Assembly (NCBI GenBank): GCA_016719945.1
Contig: JADJYE010000010.1
Span: 62,001 to 126,000 of the forward strand
DNA: 64,000 nt
Direction of reading: 5' to 3'
Source of the DNA: Polyangiaceae bacterium
GTDB lineage: Bacteria; Myxococcota_A; Polyangia; Polyangiales; Polyangiaceae
Shown here: in pieces, positions 23,822 through 32,066 of the stretch
Numbering within the stretch: the first letter of the stretch is position 1
Layout: every line of letters begins with the position of its first letter
Notes under the pieces: model-generated
What the model was told of the DNA's origin: nothing
Database searches by the model: none
The model's input: the letters and a program-made list of their open reading frames with translations, nothing else
Position numbers and translations under genes: made by a program

Positions 23822-26377
23822 ATGACCGACCGCACGCTCGTCGTGTCCGCCACGAACCTGCTGTCCCGCGGCTACCTGGTCGTCCCGACGGATCGGCGGT
23901 CGAGGGCTGGGGACCCGGTGAATGCGCTGTTCGCGGTCGCGCGGGCCATCCATCGCGCGCTCGCCTTCAAGCTTCCTCGGCGCGCGATCGCCATCGTCGG
24001 CCAGGACGCGCAGCAGGCGTCGTGGCCGGCGGACCTCGCGGCTCAGCTCGAGCCCTTGCCCGAGCTGCTCCGCGGGCTCGGGCTCACGGTCGTCCAGTCG
24101 GACTCGGAGGTGCACACGGTCGCGAGCTACGCCAAGGCCGCCCTGGAGGCGGGCGACGACGTCGTGATCGTGGGCGTCGACAAACGCTATGCGCAGCTCG
24201 TTGGGGATCGATCGTGGTGGTACGACGCCAACAAGGACCTCCGATATACGCCGGAGATCGTCGAGAAGCGCTTCCAGGTGCCACCGACGAGGGTGGCCGA
24301 GTGGCTCGCCCTCGTCGGCGACGAAGATCAGCTCCCTGGCATCAAGGGGATCGGCGCGAAGGGGGCGACCTCCCTGATCGCGGCGCACCCGTCGATCGAG
24401 GCCTCGCTCTCGAGCCTGGACAGCGTCGAAGGGCGGCTCGCCAAGGCCCTGCGAGCGGCGGGGGACGAGGTCGCCAGGCAGCTCGCGCGCGCGCGCCTCG
24501 ACAGCCACCTTCCCCTCCCGACTCCGCTCGACGCGCTCGGCTTCACGCCTCCGAGCGCCGCCTCGCTCAACGAGCTCTACGGCGCGCTCGGCTTCGTCGA
24601 GCTGCTCGCGGCTGGCGAAGCCGCCGCGCAAACGCCGATCTGCCGGACCGAGAGCGAGCTCGCCGCCGCGCTCGCGAGCTTCGGGAGCGGGACGCTCACG
24701 CTCCACGCGCTCATGGACGACGAGCGCTCGCGCGATCTCGCCGGGATCGCCTTGTCTTCGGCGACCGAAGACGCGGTCTATGTCCCGCGCGCCAGCGACG
24801 CTTGGCCGGCTCTCTGCCGCTGGCTCGAGGACCCGAGCGCGCCCAAGCAGGGCCACGATCTGATCGCGACCCGCGTCGCGCTCCAGGCGATGGGCCTCCG
24901 CCTCTTGGGAATCGTTGGCGACTCTGCGCACGCGTCTCACCTCACCCAGCCGAGCAACTGGGCGCCTCACGATCTGCCGATCGTCGCTAAGCACGCGCTC
25001 GGGCGCGCCCTCGTCGACGACGAGGGGGTCCGCGGGGTGGGCAGGGCAGCGAAGGGCTGGAGCGCGCTCCCCGTCGAGCGCGCAGCCGACGTGGCGGGCG
25101 AGCGCGCGAGGGCGTCGGCGGTGCTATGGCGCGAGCTGTCCTCGGAGATCGAGCCGCGCCTGCTCGGCGAGTACCTCGAGCTGTCGGACACGCTGGTCCG
25201 CATGGAGCAGACCGGTCTGCTGCTCGACTCCGCCGCGCTCGATCGCGCCGAGCGAGAGTTCTCGGAGATCGAGGTCGGGCTCGAGCGTGAGATCGGAGCG
25301 CTTGCAGGCCGGTCGTTCAACATCAACTCCTCCAAGCAGCTGGGCGACGTGCTGTTCGTGCAGCTGAAGCTCCCGATCGTCAGCCACACCAAGACAGGCT
25401 GGAGCACCGCGAACGAGGCGCTCGAGCGGATCGAGCACGCGCACCCGATCGTCGGGCTCGTCCTGCGCTGGCGCGCCTTGCGGCGCCTGCGCGACAGCTG
25501 GATCGCCACCTTGCGACGCGCCGTCGGCGCGGACGGCCGGGTGCGCTCGCGCTTCCACCCCGCGCGCTCGTTCTCGGGGCGGCTCGTCAACACCGACCCC
25601 GACCTGGGCAGGGTGCCTGGACGCACCGCCGAGATGGCCATGATCCGGCGGGCGTTCGTCGCGCCGCCCGGCGCCGTCCTGATGTCGGTCGACTTCGGGC
25701 AGCTCGGGCTGTACGTCCTGGCGCACCTCACCAAGGACCCCTCCCTGGTCGAGCCGCTGAGGCAGCGCGCCGATATGCACCGCCTCACGGCCGCCGCGGT
25801 GCTCGACGTCGCCCCGGAGGCGATCAGCTACGACCAGCGGCAGCTCGGCAAGATCGTCAACTTCGCCACGTTCGCCGGGCAGGGAGCGAGCGCGCTCGGG
25901 ATGCAGCTCGGCGTCTCACCCGAGGAGGCGAGGGCCCTCGTAGCGCGCTTCGATCGCCACTACGCGAAGGTGCGGAAATTTCAGGACGAGCAGCTCCAGC
26001 TGGCGAAGGAGCGCGGCTACATCGTCACGATCGCCGGGCGCAAGTGGCCGATCGGCGCGCTCGAGTCGCTCGACCCCATGTTGCGAGGCTACGCCGACCG
26101 CCTCGCGCGGCGCGCGACCCACGAGGGCTCGGTGTGTGACGTCTCGCGCCGCGCGCTGCTCGACGCCGACCGCGCGCTTCGGCGCGAGGGCATGCGCACG
26201 GTGCCGGTGCTGCAGGTGCTCGACGAGGTGCTGTTCGAGGTCCCGGAAGAAGAGCTCGAGCGCGCGGCGCGCGTCTGCGCCGACGCCATGCGCGGGGCGT
26301 TCGAGCTGGAGGTGCCGTTGATCGTGGGCGTCGAGGCGGGCAAGACCTGGGCCGACCTGGCGCCGCTCGCGACTTGA
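23822..26377 (+). CDS. Divergent DNA polymerase I (family A) paralogue with degenerate 5' nuclease
   Basis: 851 residues in the PolA layout: N-terminal 5'-nuclease-like domain (1-270), a remnant 3'-5' exonuclease-like region (270-450) and a polymerase domain (450-851). Catalytic carboxylates remain: Asp624 in motif A (SVDFGQLGLY) and Asp801-Glu802 in motif C (VLDEVLFE). Motif B keeps Arg673, Lys677 and Phe681. Unusual changes: the steric-gate Glu of motif A is Gly629 and the following Arg is Tyr631; the position of the motif B Tyr is Ala685; the motif C His is Leu800. The 5'-nuclease domain has lost several metal ligands (EVH where EDD is normal). I infer a specialised, possibly relaxed-sugar polymerase, not the housekeeping PolA. 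Confidence 0.85.
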   Translation: MTDRTLVVSATNLLSRGYLVVPTDRRSRAGDPVNALFAVARAIHRALAFKLPRRAIAIVGQDAQQASWPADLAAQLEPLPELLRGLGLTVVQSDSEVHTVASYAKAALEAGDDVVIVGVDKRYAQLVGDRSWWYDANKDLRYTPEIVEKRFQVPPTRVAEWLALVGDEDQLPGIKGIGAKGATSLIAAHPSIEASLSSLDSVEGRLAKALRAAGDEVARQLARARLDSHLPLPTPLDALGFTPPSAASLNELYGALGFVELLAAGEAAAQTPICRTESELAAALASFGSGTLTLHALMDDERSRDLAGIALSSATEDAVYVPRASDAWPALCRWLEDPSAPKQGHDLIATRVALQAMGLRLLGIVGDSAHASHLTQPSNWAPHDLPIVAKHALGRALVDDEGVRGVGRAAKGWSALPVERAADVAGERARASAVLWRELSSEIEPRLLGEYLELSDTLVRMEQTGLLLDSAALDRAEREFSEIEVGLEREIGALAGRSFNINSSKQLGDVLFVQLKLPIVSHTKTGWSTANEALERIEHAHPIVGLVLRWRALRRLRDSWIATLRRAVGADGRVRSRFHPARSFSGRLVNTDPDLGRVPGRTAEMAMIRRAFVAPPGAVLMSVDFGQLGLYVLAHLTKDPSLVEPLRQRADMHRLTAAAVLDVAPEAISYDQRQLGKIVNFATFAGQGASALGMQLGVSPEEARALVARFDRHYAKVRKFQDEQLQLAKERGYIVTIAGRKWPIGALESLDPMLRGYADRLARRATHEGSVCDVSRRALLDADRALRREGMRTVPVLQVLDEVLFEVPEEELERAARVCADAMRGAFELEVPLIVGVEAGKTWADLAPLAT

Positions 26378-26391
26378 TGCGGGCCGAGGCT

Positions 26392-26970
26392 TCAGCCGTC
26401 CTGCTGGACGTCGGCCCACAAGATCGACAGCTCGAGCTCGATGGCGTCGAACGGACGCGCTCGCACGCGCTCGTCGTCCGCGTGCACGGCGACGATCGCG
26501 TAGCGCTGGCCGTCGAGCTCGAGCACCTCGAGGGTGCGCGCGAGCGGGTTCACCAGCCATACGTGGCCCACGCGCTCGCGCGCATACGCCGCGAGCTTCT
26601 TTCGGCGATCGAGGCGCTCGGTGGAGGGTGAAAGGACCTCGCAGACCCAGTCCGGTGACAGTGTGAAGTACGGAAGATCAATCGTCAGGGCCGGCATTCG
26701 CTCGCGTCGCCACCCCCCGAGGTCGGGGACGAGGATGTCCTTGCCGAGGTGCAGCTCGGGCTCGTCGAGGAGGATCCACCCACCCGGGCCGCCCTTGCCG
26801 CGCTTGAACGGTGGGCCGAGCTCCTCCCCCAGGGCCGACGCCGCGGCCGCGTGCGGCTTCGCCGGCCTCGGGTTGAGGTACAGCTCTCCGTCCACAACCT
26901 CCGCGACCTTGTGCTCGGGCGCCGCGATGACGTCCTCGTAGGTCGCGGGGCGGCGCTCGGGCAGGGCCAT
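26392..26970 (-). CDS. Uma2 family (DUF820) restriction-endonuclease-fold protein
   Basis: 192 residues from ATG at 26970. Same features as the gene at 19181: ATYEDVIAAPEHK, VVDGELYLNPRP, LGKDILVPDLGGWRRERMP, EVLSPSTERLDRRKKLAAY and VWLVNPLARTLEVLELDG. Catalytic residues look intact. High similarity to the 19181 copy suggests a recent duplication. It converges on the PolA-like gene, 14 nt apart. Confidence 0.88.
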   Translation of the reverse strand: MALPERRPATYEDVIAAPEHKVAEVVDGELYLNPRPAKPHAAAASALGEELGPPFKRGKGGPGGWILLDEPELHLGKDILVPDLGGWRRERMPALTIDLPYFTLSPDWVCEVLSPSTERLDRRKKLAAYARERVGHVWLVNPLARTLEVLELDGQRYAIVAVHADDERVRARPFDAIELELSILWADVQQDG

Positions 26971-27044
26971 CCGAGAACTGTAGCGCGATTCGGTCGCGCC
27001 GAGCCCAGGGGCGCCCGGGTCCACTGCGGAGGCGCCGCGCCGGG

Positions 27045-28079
27045 TCATGGCTCGAGCAGCGCGAGCCGTGCAGGGGAGCTCACGTCCAGGCTGTCGAACG
27101 AGCCGCTCGGCGGGAGGCTGCCCGTGGACAGCGTGGCCGCCTCTTCGAGGGACAGGATGGCCGCGGCGGAGCGGTCCGCGAGGTACACCGTTCCATCGAG
27201 CGCACACGCGAGCCCGGCGAGGCTGCTGACGCCCTCGATCGTGAGCGTCGCCGCGGGGGACACCGAGCCCGAGAGGGAGGACGCGCCGTCGTAGCGATAG
27301 ACGACGCTCCCCTCGTCGACGGCGAACAGGTGGTCTTCGTCGTCCACGCAGATGGCGAGGACCTCGGTCCACGCGGGGTCGGAGATCGTACGGCTCGGCG
27401 CCACGGTTCCGTCGAGCGTGCTCGCGTCGTCGAACACCATCACGCTGGTCGCGTTGCCGGAGAGCTGCGTCACGACGAACAGCCGCTCGCCCTCCAGGAC
27501 GATCTGCAGGGGCGCGAACTCGGTGGCGTCCACGTCGATGCGGCGGGCCGCCTCCACGTCCCCGTCGGCGGTCGACGCGTCCTCGAACACGAAGATGGCG
27601 TTGTCGACCGCGCCGATCGACGGGTTGTTGATGACGTACGCCGTGTCGGCCGAGGCATCGAGCGCAATCCCGTTCGGGACCTCGAGGCCCGTCGCGGATC
27701 CCTTCCACTTTCGGCTCGGCAGGGTCGCGCCGGTCGCCTTCGTCGCGTCCGCGTAGACGACGATCGCGCCGTCGTTCTCGCTCGCGACATAGAGGTCCCC
27801 GTTCGCCCCGACCGCCGCGTCGCGAGGCCCGTACAGGTCCGTGTCAGCCCCGGCCTCCAGGTGCGTCGATGGCTCGACCCGGCCGCTGAGCGACTGCGGA
27901 TGTTCGAAGCTCGAGACCCCGTCGTTCAAGCTCACCACGAACAACGTCGGGCCCGCCGCGGGCGCGCCGCCCTGGTCCCCGCCCCCTTCGCCGCTCGTCC
28001 CCGTCTCCGCCTCGCAGCCCAATGCGGCCAGACACATCGCCACGGACCAGCGACCCAACCACGACCCAGAGACCTTCAT
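27045..28079 (-). CDS. Secreted beta-propeller-like lipoprotein
   Basis: 344 residues from ATG at 28079 with GAGGAGG upstream. The signal ends LAALGC (Cys22) and is followed by a Gly-rich tether. The mature part has repeated blades with patterns such as FVFEDASTADGDV, VMVFDDASTLDGTV and ILSLEEAATLSTG, and GPRDAAVGANGDLYVAS, like NHL/SMP-30 propellers. Five or six blades are visible. Likely a surface or periplasmic binding protein; function unknown. Confidence 0.75.
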   Translation of the reverse strand: MKVSGSWLGRWSVAMCLAALGCEAETGTSGEGGGDQGGAPAAGPTLFVVSLNDGVSSFEHPQSLSGRVEPSTHLEAGADTDLYGPRDAAVGANGDLYVASENDGAIVVYADATKATGATLPSRKWKGSATGLEVPNGIALDASADTAYVINNPSIGAVDNAIFVFEDASTADGDVEAARRIDVDATEFAPLQIVLEGERLFVVTQLSGNATSVMVFDDASTLDGTVAPSRTISDPAWTEVLAICVDDEDHLFAVDEGSVVYRYDGASSLSGSVSPAATLTIEGVSSLAGLACALDGTVYLADRSAAAILSLEEAATLSTGSLPPSGSFDSLDVSSPARLALLEP

Positions 28080-28196
28080 GACGTCCTCCTCGCGCCACCA
28101 CGACGGTGACGTTCAAGGAGTCGGCGAGCGGCTCGCGCCATGGACAAAAAAGATCGCTCGCGCGAGAGCGTCCGAGAAAGTACCCATAGGCCAGCC

Positions 28197-29372
28197 ATGA
28201 GCTACGGACTGATTCGAGCGGGGGAAGAGGCGGAGCTCGCGGACATCCAGGCGAGCGCGTTCGTCGTCTCGAACGAGCACGCCATGAAATGGCTCGAGCG
28301 CTCCGGCAGCGAGCACCTGCGGGTGCTGCGCTCCTCGGGGCGCGTCGTGGCCGGGCTCGTGCAGATCCCCATGGGCCATTTCATCGGCGGCGCGCCGGTG
28401 CCGACCGTCGGCATCGCGGGCGTGGCGGTGGCGCTCGACGCGCGCGGCGAGAGCGCGGCCAAGTCCTTGATGAAGGCGTGCATCCGAGAGGTAGCGTCGA
28501 GCGGCGCCGCGCTCTCGACGCTCTACCCCTCGACGCAGACGCTCTACCGCAGCGTCGGCTACGAGCGCGCCGGCAAGACCGCGGAGTACTCCATCCCGCT
28601 GACGAACCTCGAGTGCACCACGTCGGACGAGGGCCTTCGCGTGCGGCGGCTCACTGACGAGGACCGGCCGCAGGTCGAGGCGATGTATCGAGCCGTCGCG
28701 ATCGAGCGGCACGGGTCGCTCGACCGAGGGCCCTACATGTGGACGCGCATCTACGATCCGTACGGGCGCGTCGTGCGCGGCTTCGGCTTCTTCGACGAGG
28801 GCGAGCTCGAGGCGTACGTCTATCTGAGCCAGCAGCGACCGGATCCGCTCGCGCTGAGGCACGACCTGTGGGCGACGGATCTGCAGTCGAGGTCGGCGCG
28901 CGGCTACGCGGCGATCTTCAAGTTCGTGCGACACCAGCGGAGCTTGGCGGAGAACCTCGAGCTCTACGGCGTGCCTTGCTCGCCGCTGCTCGATCTCATG
29001 AAGGAGAACCGCTACGACGAGACCGCCGGCGAAGACTGGATGGTGCGCGTGTGCGACGCGAAGGCGGCGCTCGAGCAGCGCGGCTACCCGTCGATGCTGA
29101 AGGTCGAGGTCGCCTTCCGGCTCCACGACGAGCTGCTCCCCGACAACGACGGCGTCTTCTGCCTGCGGGTCGAGGACGGGCGCGCCACGGTCGAGCGCGG
29201 CGGCGAGGCCGAGGCGTCGCTCGACGTCCGCGCGCTCGCGCCGCTCTACACGGGCTACGCCGCGCCGCGCACCCTCGCTCGGTTCGGGGCGCTCGAGGCC
29301 TCCGAGCGGGCGCTGCGCGTGCTGACCGCGATCTTCGCCGCGCCGACGCCAGCCATGGCCGACCGCTTCTGA
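28197..29372 (+). CDS. Eis-like GNAT N-acetyltransferase
   Basis: 391 residues from ATG 28197; an upstream in-frame ATG (28140) adds 19 polar residues not typical of the family. Layout of the Eis (enhanced intracellular survival) family: an N-terminal GNAT domain with the acetyl-CoA signature VAVALDARGESAAKSLMKA, a YRSVGYERAG motif, a second GNAT-like domain, and an SCP2-like C-terminus (VEVAFRLHDELLPDNDGVFCL). The C-terminal residue of Eis proteins, usually Phe, acts as the base; this one ends in Phe. Expected to acetylate amine substrates in the cytoplasm. Confidence 0.85.
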   Translation: MSYGLIRAGEEAELADIQASAFVVSNEHAMKWLERSGSEHLRVLRSSGRVVAGLVQIPMGHFIGGAPVPTVGIAGVAVALDARGESAAKSLMKACIREVASSGAALSTLYPSTQTLYRSVGYERAGKTAEYSIPLTNLECTTSDEGLRVRRLTDEDRPQVEAMYRAVAIERHGSLDRGPYMWTRIYDPYGRVVRGFGFFDEGELEAYVYLSQQRPDPLALRHDLWATDLQSRSARGYAAIFKFVRHQRSLAENLELYGVPCSPLLDLMKENRYDETAGEDWMVRVCDAKAALEQRGYPSMLKVEVAFRLHDELLPDNDGVFCLRVEDGRATVERGGEAEASLDVRALAPLYTGYAAPRTLARFGALEASERALRVLTAIFAAPTPAMADRF

Positions 29373-29425
29373 GCCGCGCGTTCTCGTCTGTTCAACCCTG
29401 GCGGCTCGAGTACCATCCGGCCCCG

Positions 29426-30283
29426 ATGAGCGCGCTCGACCACGGCATGGGTTGGCGGAGGGAGCTGCCTGACTTCCGCGACATCACGTTCGATTCGCAC
29501 GAGGTGCAGATGATCCTGCGCATCTCGAACTCGTACAAAGCCGTGTCGCAGCCGAACGCGGTCTTGCCGGCCAGCGTCGAGCTCCGCAAGTGGTGCACGC
29601 GCGTCCGCGACCAAGGCAGGCTGAACTCCGCCCCGGCCTTCGCCGTCACGGCGCTGATGGAGTACTTCGACCGGCGCGCCTTCGGCCGGCACGCCGACTA
29701 CTCCGAGGCCTTTCTCTATCGGTCCACGCGCGACCTGTCGGGCTACGCCGGCGACCTCGGCGCCGACGTGCGCACCACCCTGCGCGCGCTCAAGACCTTC
29801 GGCCTCCCCGCGGAGAACCTCTTCCCCTACGATCCGTGCACCGACTCCGGCACGCCGCCGGCCTTCTGCTACGGCTTCGCCGACAGCTTCCGCACCCTCA
29901 AATACTTCCGGCTCGACGACCCCGACCTCACCGGCAAAGAGGTGCTGCTCAACGTCCGCAAGTGCCTCGCGGCGCGCATGCCCTCCGTCTTCGGGCTCAG
30001 CGTCTACAGCTCCTTCCCGGTCGCCGGCGAGGGCAACGAGGTCTGCGCGCCCCAACCGGGGGAGCAGCTCATGGGCGGGCACTCCATGCTCGCCGTCGGC
30101 TACGATGACGAGCGCATGATCGGGCCCGACCAGGGCGCGCTCCTGGTGCGCAACTCGTGGGGCCCCTCGTGGGGCGACAAGGGCTACGCGTGGCTCTCGT
30201 ACAAGTACCTCGAGGACCGCCTCGCCGTGGACTTCTGGTCGCTCATCAGGCCGGACTTCATCAACACCGACCTGTTCAACTAG
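29426..30283 (+). CDS. Papain-fold (C1A-like) protein with catalytic Cys replaced by Ala
   Basis: 285 residues from ATG 29426; no signal peptide. It carries the C1 peptidase framework: DFRDITF propeptide-like start, DQGRLNSAPAF (62-72), GGHSMLAVGYDD with His219, and VRNSWGPSWGDKGY with Asn243. In papain the motif is QGxCGSCWAF; here the nucleophile Cys25 equivalent is Ala69, Cys22 is Leu66 and Trp26 is Pro70. His and Asn of the triad remain. I infer a catalytically dead pseudo-peptidase, perhaps a peptide-binding module. The stop TAG lies inside a palindrome shared with position 22316. Confidence 0.8.
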   Translation: MSALDHGMGWRRELPDFRDITFDSHEVQMILRISNSYKAVSQPNAVLPASVELRKWCTRVRDQGRLNSAPAFAVTALMEYFDRRAFGRHADYSEAFLYRSTRDLSGYAGDLGADVRTTLRALKTFGLPAENLFPYDPCTDSGTPPAFCYGFADSFRTLKYFRLDDPDLTGKEVLLNVRKCLAARMPSVFGLSVYSSFPVAGEGNEVCAPQPGEQLMGGHSMLAVGYDDERMIGPDQGALLVRNSWGPSWGDKGYAWLSYKYLEDRLAVDFWSLIRPDFINTDLFN

Positions 30284-30298
30284 GGGGGGTGTTCCTAG
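30280..30298 (+). repeat. CTAGG...CCTAG palindromic element overlapping a stop codon (copy 2)
   Basis: Reads CTAGGGGGGGTGTTCCTAG; its first TAG is the stop of the papain-fold gene. Compared with the copy at 22316-22333 (minus strand) it has one extra G and one C to T change. Arms CTAGG and CCTAG can form a hairpin. Confidence 0.6.
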
Positions 30299-30854
30299 TC
30301 TTCCCGCGCGAAGGCTGGACCAAGTCCGCCCAAGGGCTGACGAAGGCAGAACGGCAAGACCGGACCGCCGAGACGAACCGAGCCCGAAGCCACCGAGTCC
30401 TGGTCCGAGTCTCCGACGACCGAAGGGCTCTCCGAGCACGAAGCCGAGCAAAGCCGACCTCGGCGATCGCGGTCGGCATCCGGTGCGGCATCGGCGATCG
30501 GCGTGGGCGGAGGGGAACTGAGACGTCCCCCAGAGCCCTGAGCGGTTCGGCCGGCGACAGCTCGGCGGGACCTTGCGGTAAGGGGTGCGCTCGGTGACGC
30601 GGACAGCACTGGTCGGACGGGCGGCGCTGTGGGAAAGTCGCGAGATTCGCGGGTCCGAGCGGCCGGTTCGGGCGGTTCAGGGCTCGGCCGGCGACAGCTC
30701 GGCGGGACCATGCGCCAAGGGGTGCGCTCGGTGTCGCCGGCATCTGCCTAGCACTCGCATTGGGCGAACAGCAACTGGGGACACCGCCCAAGCCGGGCGT
30801 GGGCGGGGGGCACCCGCCGCCTGTATCTGCCGCTCGACACTGTCCACGCGGCTT
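30299..30854. other. Gene-free region with a duplicated 50-bp segment
   Basis: No convincing gene on either strand over about 550 bp. It contains a direct repeat (30547-30596 and 30684-30733, start-to-start 137 bp) with only a few differences, and C/G-rich tracts. The low-complexity, open-in-many-frames composition suggests decayed coding sequence or regulatory DNA between the papain-fold gene and the beta-helix remnant. Confidence 0.5.
30547..30733. repeat. Direct repeat pair, about 50 bp each
   Basis: Copies at 30547-30596 and 30684-30733. Both start TCGGCCGGCGACAGCTCGGC and end AAGGGGTGCGCTCGGTG, differing in a 6-nt stretch in the middle. Function unknown; no transposase nearby. Confidence 0.6.
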
Positions 30855-31351
30855 GACAGCTTGGGCCGTATTATCGAAAGCGTACCCAGCCACCTTGACG
30901 GGCTGCCGCTGTTCCAGGTGACAGAGGGAACGGTTCACCTTCGCGACTTCGCGACTTCGCGACCTCACGATCGACGGCGACGACGTCATGGATGCCTGGA
31001 TCTTGGAGGTCGACGGTTCCAGCGGGCCGCGCCCGCGCCTGGTCCTACGTGACGTCATCATCCAGAACGCCGACGTCGGGATCGAGGCTTACGCCGCTGA
31101 TGTCGACATCGCGCACACGAAGTTCCTGACCGTCCACACCGCAATTGTCACCTTGAACTCGACGTTCTTGGCGCTCGATGACGTGTTCCAGGACGGCGGT
31201 CGCGTGGTGCACGGCTTCGGCGTGTCGGTCGATGTGCTCGCCGCTCGTCGACGCAGTGCTGACAGGTCCGGCAGACAAGACGTTGCTATACCGGGACTTC
31301 TACGGCGCGCAGCGCACCTGGGCCGCGGACATCGGGGCCGTGCAGCAGTGA
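30855..31351 (+). pseudogene. Remnant of a right-handed parallel beta-helix protein gene
   Basis: Reading across three frames gives a coherent beta-helix-like sequence. The first frame runs LFQVTEGTVHLRD; a second has LTIDGDDVMDAWILEVDG, LVLRDVIIQNADVGIEAYAA and VTLNSTFLALDDVFQDGG; a third ends with LLYRDFYGAQRTWAADIG before TGA 31349-31351. The first break coincides with three tandem copies of TTCGCGAC (30940-30963); removing two copies restores the frame. The second break is near 31240. No clean start is visible, so the 5' end is probably lost as well. This resembles pectate-lyase-like or NosD-like repeats; function was probably extracellular. Confidence 0.55.
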
Positions 31352-31438
31352 GCGCGTGATGCCTGCCAGGGGTGAATAGGGGTCACCCTGCCGGACGGTG
31401 CATCACCGAAGCGCACAATCCTCGATCAGCCGAGCCAC

Positions 31439-31472
31439 CCCAGGGCATCCCTGGGTGAGAGCTTTGCTTTTT
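31439..31472 (+). terminator. GC hairpin followed by T-rich stretch
   Basis: CCCAGGG (31439-31445), loop CAT, CCCTGGG (31449-31455), followed by TGAGAGCTTTGCTTTTT. This looks like an intrinsic terminator for the upstream remnant, or a leader structure of the lipoprotein gene, whose ribosome site follows directly. A second small hairpin (GGGTGA/TCACCC, about 31371-31387) lies upstream. Confidence 0.5.
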
Positions 31473-31483
31473 GGAGGTGGATC

Positions 31484-31999
31484 ATGTCGAGCGTCCGGAT
31501 GGGGTCGATGGTTGCGGTGGTCATGCTGCTCGCGGCGTGCGGAGACGACAGCTCGAGCGGAGGGTCTGGCGCGGGAGGCGCGAACGGCGGCGGGCCGCAA
31601 GGCGGGGAGGCGCAGGGCGGTGAGGCCCAGGGCGGCGGCGGTCAGGCCCAGGGTGGCGGCGGTCAGGCGCAGGGCGGCGAGTCGCAGGGCGGACAGGGCC
31701 AAGGGGGAGGGGATTGCGACGCGATCCTCACCGAGGTCAACGCGGCGATGGAGCTGGCCAAGGCCTGCAACCCCTCGATCGACGTCGAGCAGTGCACGGT
31801 GATCTTGGAGGGGCCGTGCTGCCCGGTCGCGGTCAACCCTCAGAACACGCAGGCGGTCGCTGACTTCGAAGCGGCGATGGCCGACCTCACGGCCGGCGGC
31901 TGCCAGGTCCCTTGCCCGGCCATCCCGTGCTTGGAAGATCCGGTCGGCCTGTGCACGGGCGAGGGCACAGTCGGGAGCTGCACAGAGCAGGTCCTCTGA
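31484..31999 (+). CDS. Small lipoprotein with Gly/Gln-rich tether and Cys-rich domain
   Basis: 171 residues, GGAGGTGG ribosome site just upstream of ATG 31484. The signal ends MLLAAC (Cys19). Residues about 22-75 form a Gly/Gln/Ala tether built of QGGEAQGG- and GGGGQAQG-type units. The C-terminal 95 residues have eight to ten cysteines (GPCCPVAV, CQVPCPAIPC, GSCTEQ) and likely fold with disulfides. Surface-exposed protein of unknown function. Confidence 0.7.
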   Translation: MSSVRMGSMVAVVMLLAACGDDSSSGGSGAGGANGGGPQGGEAQGGEAQGGGGQAQGGGGQAQGGESQGGQGQGGGDCDAILTEVNAAMELAKACNPSIDVEQCTVILEGPCCPVAVNPQNTQAVADFEAAMADLTAGGCQVPCPAIPCLEDPVGLCTGEGTVGSCTEQVL

Positions 32000-32066
32000 G
32001 CCGCGGCGCGGGCCCCCGTAACGGAGGGGTTGCGGCGGCGCGCACCCGTGTAAACGCTCGCGCTGC

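Noticed and set aside
30585..31052. A plus-strand 155-codon protein gene
   Set aside because: Only its end shows beta-helix similarity and this jumps frame at the TTCGCGAC repeat; the first part is composition-driven.
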